From Nitrospina sp. (GTDB taxonomy: Bacteria > Nitrospinota > Nitrospinia > Nitrospinales > VA-1), in contig JABHBK010000067.1 in NCBI GenBank assembly GCA_018673915.1, positions 1-64,000 on the forward strand: 64,000 nucleotides of DNA, written 5' to 3'. Positions 61,626 through 64,000 of this stretch are shown piece by piece. A program made the position numbers and the translations under genes. Under the pieces are notes generated by a model that did no database searches, was not told the DNA's origin, and saw only the letters and a list, made by a program, of their open reading frames with translations. Position 1 is the first letter of the stretch. Every line of letters starts with the position of its first letter.

Positions 61626-61710
61626 GCCGATGTGGTGGAACTGGTAGACACGTGCGCTTGAGGGGCGTATGGAGCAATCCGTGGGAGTTCGACTCTCCCC
61701 ATCGGCACCA
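61626..61710 (+). tRNA. leuU: tRNA-Leu (anticodon GAG)
   Basis: An 85-nt class II tRNA. The acceptor stem GCCGATG (61626-61632) pairs with CATCGGC (61700-61706), followed by encoded ACCA. The D arm holds TGGTAGACAC, the anticodon stem is TGCGC/GCGTA and the loop TTGAGGG has anticodon GAG. A long variable arm (about TGGAGCAATCCGTG) precedes the T arm GGGAGTTCGACTCTCCC. GAG reads CUC and CUU leucine codons. It lies just after secG. Confidence 0.97.
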
Positions 61711-61756
61711 GTTTAAAATTCCTATTCTTGGTTTATCCTACTTTTAAGAAATCACA

Positions 61757-62773
61757 GTGAGCACTAAGTCTAACCCTAAAAAATCTAATACCCCACCGCA
61801 AGAATTTTCTGAACTTGTAGCCAATTTACTGGTTTCCTGTTTTCGAGGCCTCAAGCAGTCACTTTCCAAAGACAATGAGTTAACTAAAAAGCTGGAGAAT
61901 TTAGAGGGTGTGGTGCGAAAGGGAGTTCGGATCAGTCCTGCTTCCGGGCTGGGAAAAGAGATTGAGGAATATTTTGACCGGCAGAAAACCGAACAAAATT
62001 TTCAAGAAGAGGAAAAAGAAATTGTTAAAACAATGGTTCTTGAGGTGGCTGAAACCATTCGATCCATGCTATCTAGCTCTAGTGGGTTAGAGACCAACAT
62101 CAGCGCATGCGTGAAAAATATAGAGAAGGCCAAAAGTATTCAGGATATTTTAAAACTAAAGGATACTTTTGTTGGGGAGATGCAGAAAGTCCGTGATCAC
62201 TCTCAATCTTTGAATGATGAATTAGAAGAACATAGAAAAGCTTCAACAGTTTTGGCAGAGAAGCTGGAGCAAAGCCAGGCTCAAGCTCTGGTAGATTCCT
62301 TAACCAATGTTTTGAACCGGGCTGCCTACAATATGAAGATTGTGCAGTTGATTCATGAATTCAAACGCTATAAAGAAGAATGGGCACTTTTGGTTCTGGA
62401 TATAGATCATTTTAAAAAATTTAATGATGATTATGGTCATCGAATAGGTGACCGTGTATTGAAGTCAGTTGCTGGAACGGTACGCAATACCATTCGTATC
62501 TCGGATCAGATCTTTCGTTATGGTGGTGAAGAGTTTGTGGTTGTCTTAAATCGTGTGGATGTAAGTTTTGCAACTCAATTAGCTGTGAAAATCTGTCGGC
62601 AGGTGGAAAAGGATTATTTTGTCGATGGTGATAATAAACTTAAAGTCACGATCAGTATTGGGGGTACAATTATCACCGAAGATGACACGGAATTGAGTCT
62701 ATTTCAAAGGGCCGACAAAGCCATGTATCAAGCCAAGGAAAACGGAAGAAATCAGGTCGTAATGGATGCATAA
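61757..62773 (+). CDS. Diguanylate cyclase (GGDEF domain) with N-terminal helical region
   Basis: Makes cyclic di-GMP from two GTP. The 338-residue product has a helical N-terminal half (about 1-170) with coiled-coil pattern and no membrane segment, then a GGDEF domain (about 175-335): DSLTNVLNRAAYN, LLVLDIDHFKKFNDDYGHR, IFRYGGEEFVVVLNRVD (active GGEEF), and FQRADKAMYQAKENGRNQV. No RxxD inhibitory site is obvious before GGEEF (the segment is IRISDQIFRYGGEEF). The start is GTG 61757. Its signal input is unknown. Confidence 0.92.
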   Translation: MSTKSNPKKSNTPPQEFSELVANLLVSCFRGLKQSLSKDNELTKKLENLEGVVRKGVRISPASGLGKEIEEYFDRQKTEQNFQEEEKEIVKTMVLEVAETIRSMLSSSSGLETNISACVKNIEKAKSIQDILKLKDTFVGEMQKVRDHSQSLNDELEEHRKASTVLAEKLEQSQAQALVDSLTNVLNRAAYNMKIVQLIHEFKRYKEEWALLVLDIDHFKKFNDDYGHRIGDRVLKSVAGTVRNTIRISDQIFRYGGEEFVVVLNRVDVSFATQLAVKICRQVEKDYFVDGDNKLKVTISIGGTIITEDDTELSLFQRADKAMYQAKENGRNQVVMDA

Positions 62774-62821
62774 CGTCCCTGCCTGAGTACGCATTCTTTT
62801 TTTGCAGTTCTTCATACCTAA

Positions 62822-63178
62822 ATGTCTCCCACCACTTTAGAAGAATTATTCTCGTCACCTGGTTTCCTGGCTATATTTTTAGCCATACTCTTTACTATTG
62901 CGAATATAATGGTGGGAGTCAGCATTCTCCCACATGATCAGCGTGAAAAAGGCTATCGGATGCATCGCCTGTTATTTGGGGCGGTGATTATGAGCTATGC
63001 CTTGTTTTTGTTTCACCTGTATCAAATAGAGCGAATGTCTATTTTTGCAGATATTGTTTTTGGATATCTTCTTGTCATTGTACCTTTCAGCAAAAGGCTC
63101 AATGTGACATTGCATGCTGTTATTGCTTCTGTAGGCTTGGTTCTCATTACCATTGTTGCAGTGTTTAACTTGATATGA
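62822..63178 (+). CDS. Small integral membrane protein of unknown function
   Basis: I recognise no family. The 118-residue product has about four membrane helices: PGFLAIFLAILFTIANIMVG, LLFGAVIMSYALFLFHLY, FADIVFGYLLVIVPF and VIASVGLVLITIVAVFNLI. A polar loop with HDQREKGYRMH lies between the first two. It is read in the same direction as the GGDEF gene, 48 bp after it, and precedes the FAD-dependent oxidoreductase. The function is unknown. Confidence 0.68.
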   Translation: MSPTTLEELFSSPGFLAIFLAILFTIANIMVGVSILPHDQREKGYRMHRLLFGAVIMSYALFLFHLYQIERMSIFADIVFGYLLVIVPFSKRLNVTLHAVIASVGLVLITIVAVFNLI

Positions 63179-63256
63179 TTAAATCCGGCTAATTTTTCTA
63201 TTTATAATTAGGGTGGGAAGTAAAAACTCGTTTGTGTTTTTAACCGATAGGCTTCT

Positions 63257-64000
63257 ATGGAACAATTTGATGTATTGGTATTAGGTGGAGGTTTGGCAGG
63301 CGTCTCCGCTGCTATAAGGGCGGCGGAACTTGGTGCTAAAGTCAGCCTGATTGAAAAGGGTGATATAGGTCGGGTGGGTTTTCAAAGGAGACATGCTCTT
63401 TTTATGGAGGGGCGGAGCACCATTTCTCCTTCTTCAAGTTGGGATGAATATAAGACCGCGCTGAATTTGGAAGCAGAGGACTACTGCCAATCCCTTAGAG
63501 ATAAATTGGACGCTGTGAATGTTTCCATTGTTGAGGGTGAGGGGAAATTGGCGAATCAGGGGGAGATGAGTGTTCAATTGAATGATGGCGGACATTTGCT
63601 GTTAAAAGGTAAGACTGTGATCCTTGCTTGCGGTTCTGCTCCTCGATTTCCGTCTACTTTGCCCCATGAGGATGGGGTTGTAATATCCATTGAAGAAATT
63701 TCTCAACTTCCAACGCTCCCTGAAAAGGTCATGGTGATTGGCAGGGGTTCATCTGCCTGTGAGACCGCTCTGGGCTTGCAGAAGAGAGGGTGTAAGGTTT
63801 TTCTTTGCTCCGAGCAAAAAGAGTTGTTTTCAGAAATGGACGAGGACTTTAATATTGAAATCGAACGTCAGTTAAAAGAAAGGAAAATTAAAATTCTTGC
63901 AGGAAAAAAATTAATTTCCTTTTACAAGACTGGAGGCGAACTTGAGGTTACACTGGAGACAGGAATTAAATTTTCAGCTCACCAGATTGTCATTGCGGGA
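63257..64000 (+). CDS. FAD-dependent pyridine nucleotide-disulfide oxidoreductase-like protein (N-terminal part)
   Basis: The right edge cuts this frame after 248 codons. The FAD motif VLVLGGGLAGVSAAIRAAE is followed by LGAKVSLIEKGDIG, and the second nucleotide motif is VMVIGRGSSACETALGLQ, as in dihydrolipoamide dehydrogenase-like flavoproteins. In active disulfide reductases the FAD loop is followed by CxxxxC; here the same place reads DIGRVGFQRRHALFMEG with no Cys. It may be a non-disulfide member. ATG 63257 is chosen from the FAD motif position. The substrate cannot be assigned. Confidence 0.82.
   Translation, partial: MEQFDVLVLGGGLAGVSAAIRAAELGAKVSLIEKGDIGRVGFQRRHALFMEGRSTISPSSSWDEYKTALNLEAEDYCQSLRDKLDAVNVSIVEGEGKLANQGEMSVQLNDGGHLLLKGKTVILACGSAPRFPSTLPHEDGVVISIEEISQLPTLPEKVMVIGRGSSACETALGLQKRGCKVFLCSEQKELFSEMDEDFNIEIERQLKERKIKILAGKKLISFYKTGGELEVTLETGIKFSAHQIVIAG

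Overview
The window looks like chromosomal DNA of a Gram-negative bacterium with moderate GC. The outer-membrane evidence is an lptC-lptA-lptB block, SurA-type chaperones, a PBP1A with an LpoA-like partner, and many periplasmic signal peptides. My best guess for the lineage is Nitrospinota or a deltaproteobacterium-like relative. This is inference from gene order (nnrD-tsaE, lptCAB-rpoN, mfd-ppiC-surA), the PCP_red/Mrp pair, a SmbP-like His-rich protein and a eukaryote-type UDP-glucose pyrophosphorylase. No rRNA is present to settle it. TTG and GTG starts are common and are mostly supported by good Shine-Dalgarno (SD) sequences.

Layout. 1-4.8 kb (minus): rpoN (cut by the left edge), lptB, lptA, lptC, tsaE and bifunctional NAD(P)HX repair. 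4.9-9.2 kb: a VOC protein, 3-methyladenine glycosylase I, glutathione peroxidase flanked by two paralogous unknown genes, and UGPase. 9.2-12 kb: a long leader with a strong promoter and a small secreted protein, then uppP diverging from a membrane-anchored trypsin-like protease. 12-18.5 kb: aminotransferase, hom and thrC (aspartate-family amino acids), an FGE-like secreted protein, a thioredoxin reductase gene interrupted by an in-frame TAG, and a soluble histidine kinase. 19-24.5 kb: SYLF protein, pgi-transaldolase-glk (hexose phosphate metabolism) and argG. 24.6-31.5 kb: a PilR-like sigma-54 activator, an LpoA-like PBP activator convergent with PBP1A, DUF5069 and a leucine-rich repeat protein. 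31.6-36 kb: a His-rich TPR-like protein, a PCP_red/Mrp pair and a HelD-like helicase.

36-44 kb: a structured RNA candidate, truA, an isolated flgB-fliE pair behind a near-perfect sigma-54 promoter and without flgC, a SmbP-like protein, a rhodanese/Rieske pair, LapA-like and CBS proteins, and a REC-REC-histidine kinase. 44-47 kb: agmatine deiminase, N-carbamoylputrescine amidase (putrescine synthesis) and an acetolactate decarboxylase-like protein. 47-58 kb: mfd, two parvulin chaperones, tilS, ftsH, folP and pdxJ. 58-64 kb: a coiled-coil protein, gap, tpiA, secG, tRNA-Leu(GAG), a GGDEF protein, a small membrane protein and an FAD-dependent oxidoreductase cut by the right edge.

Most of the window is housekeeping. 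I found no phage, IS element, CRISPR array or clear defence island. The most interesting items are the amber codon in trxB, the flgC-less flgB-fliE unit under a sigma-54 promoter, the paralogous unknown pair around gpx, the RNA candidate before truA, the inverted repeat over the helD promoter, and two small His-rich periplasmic proteins.
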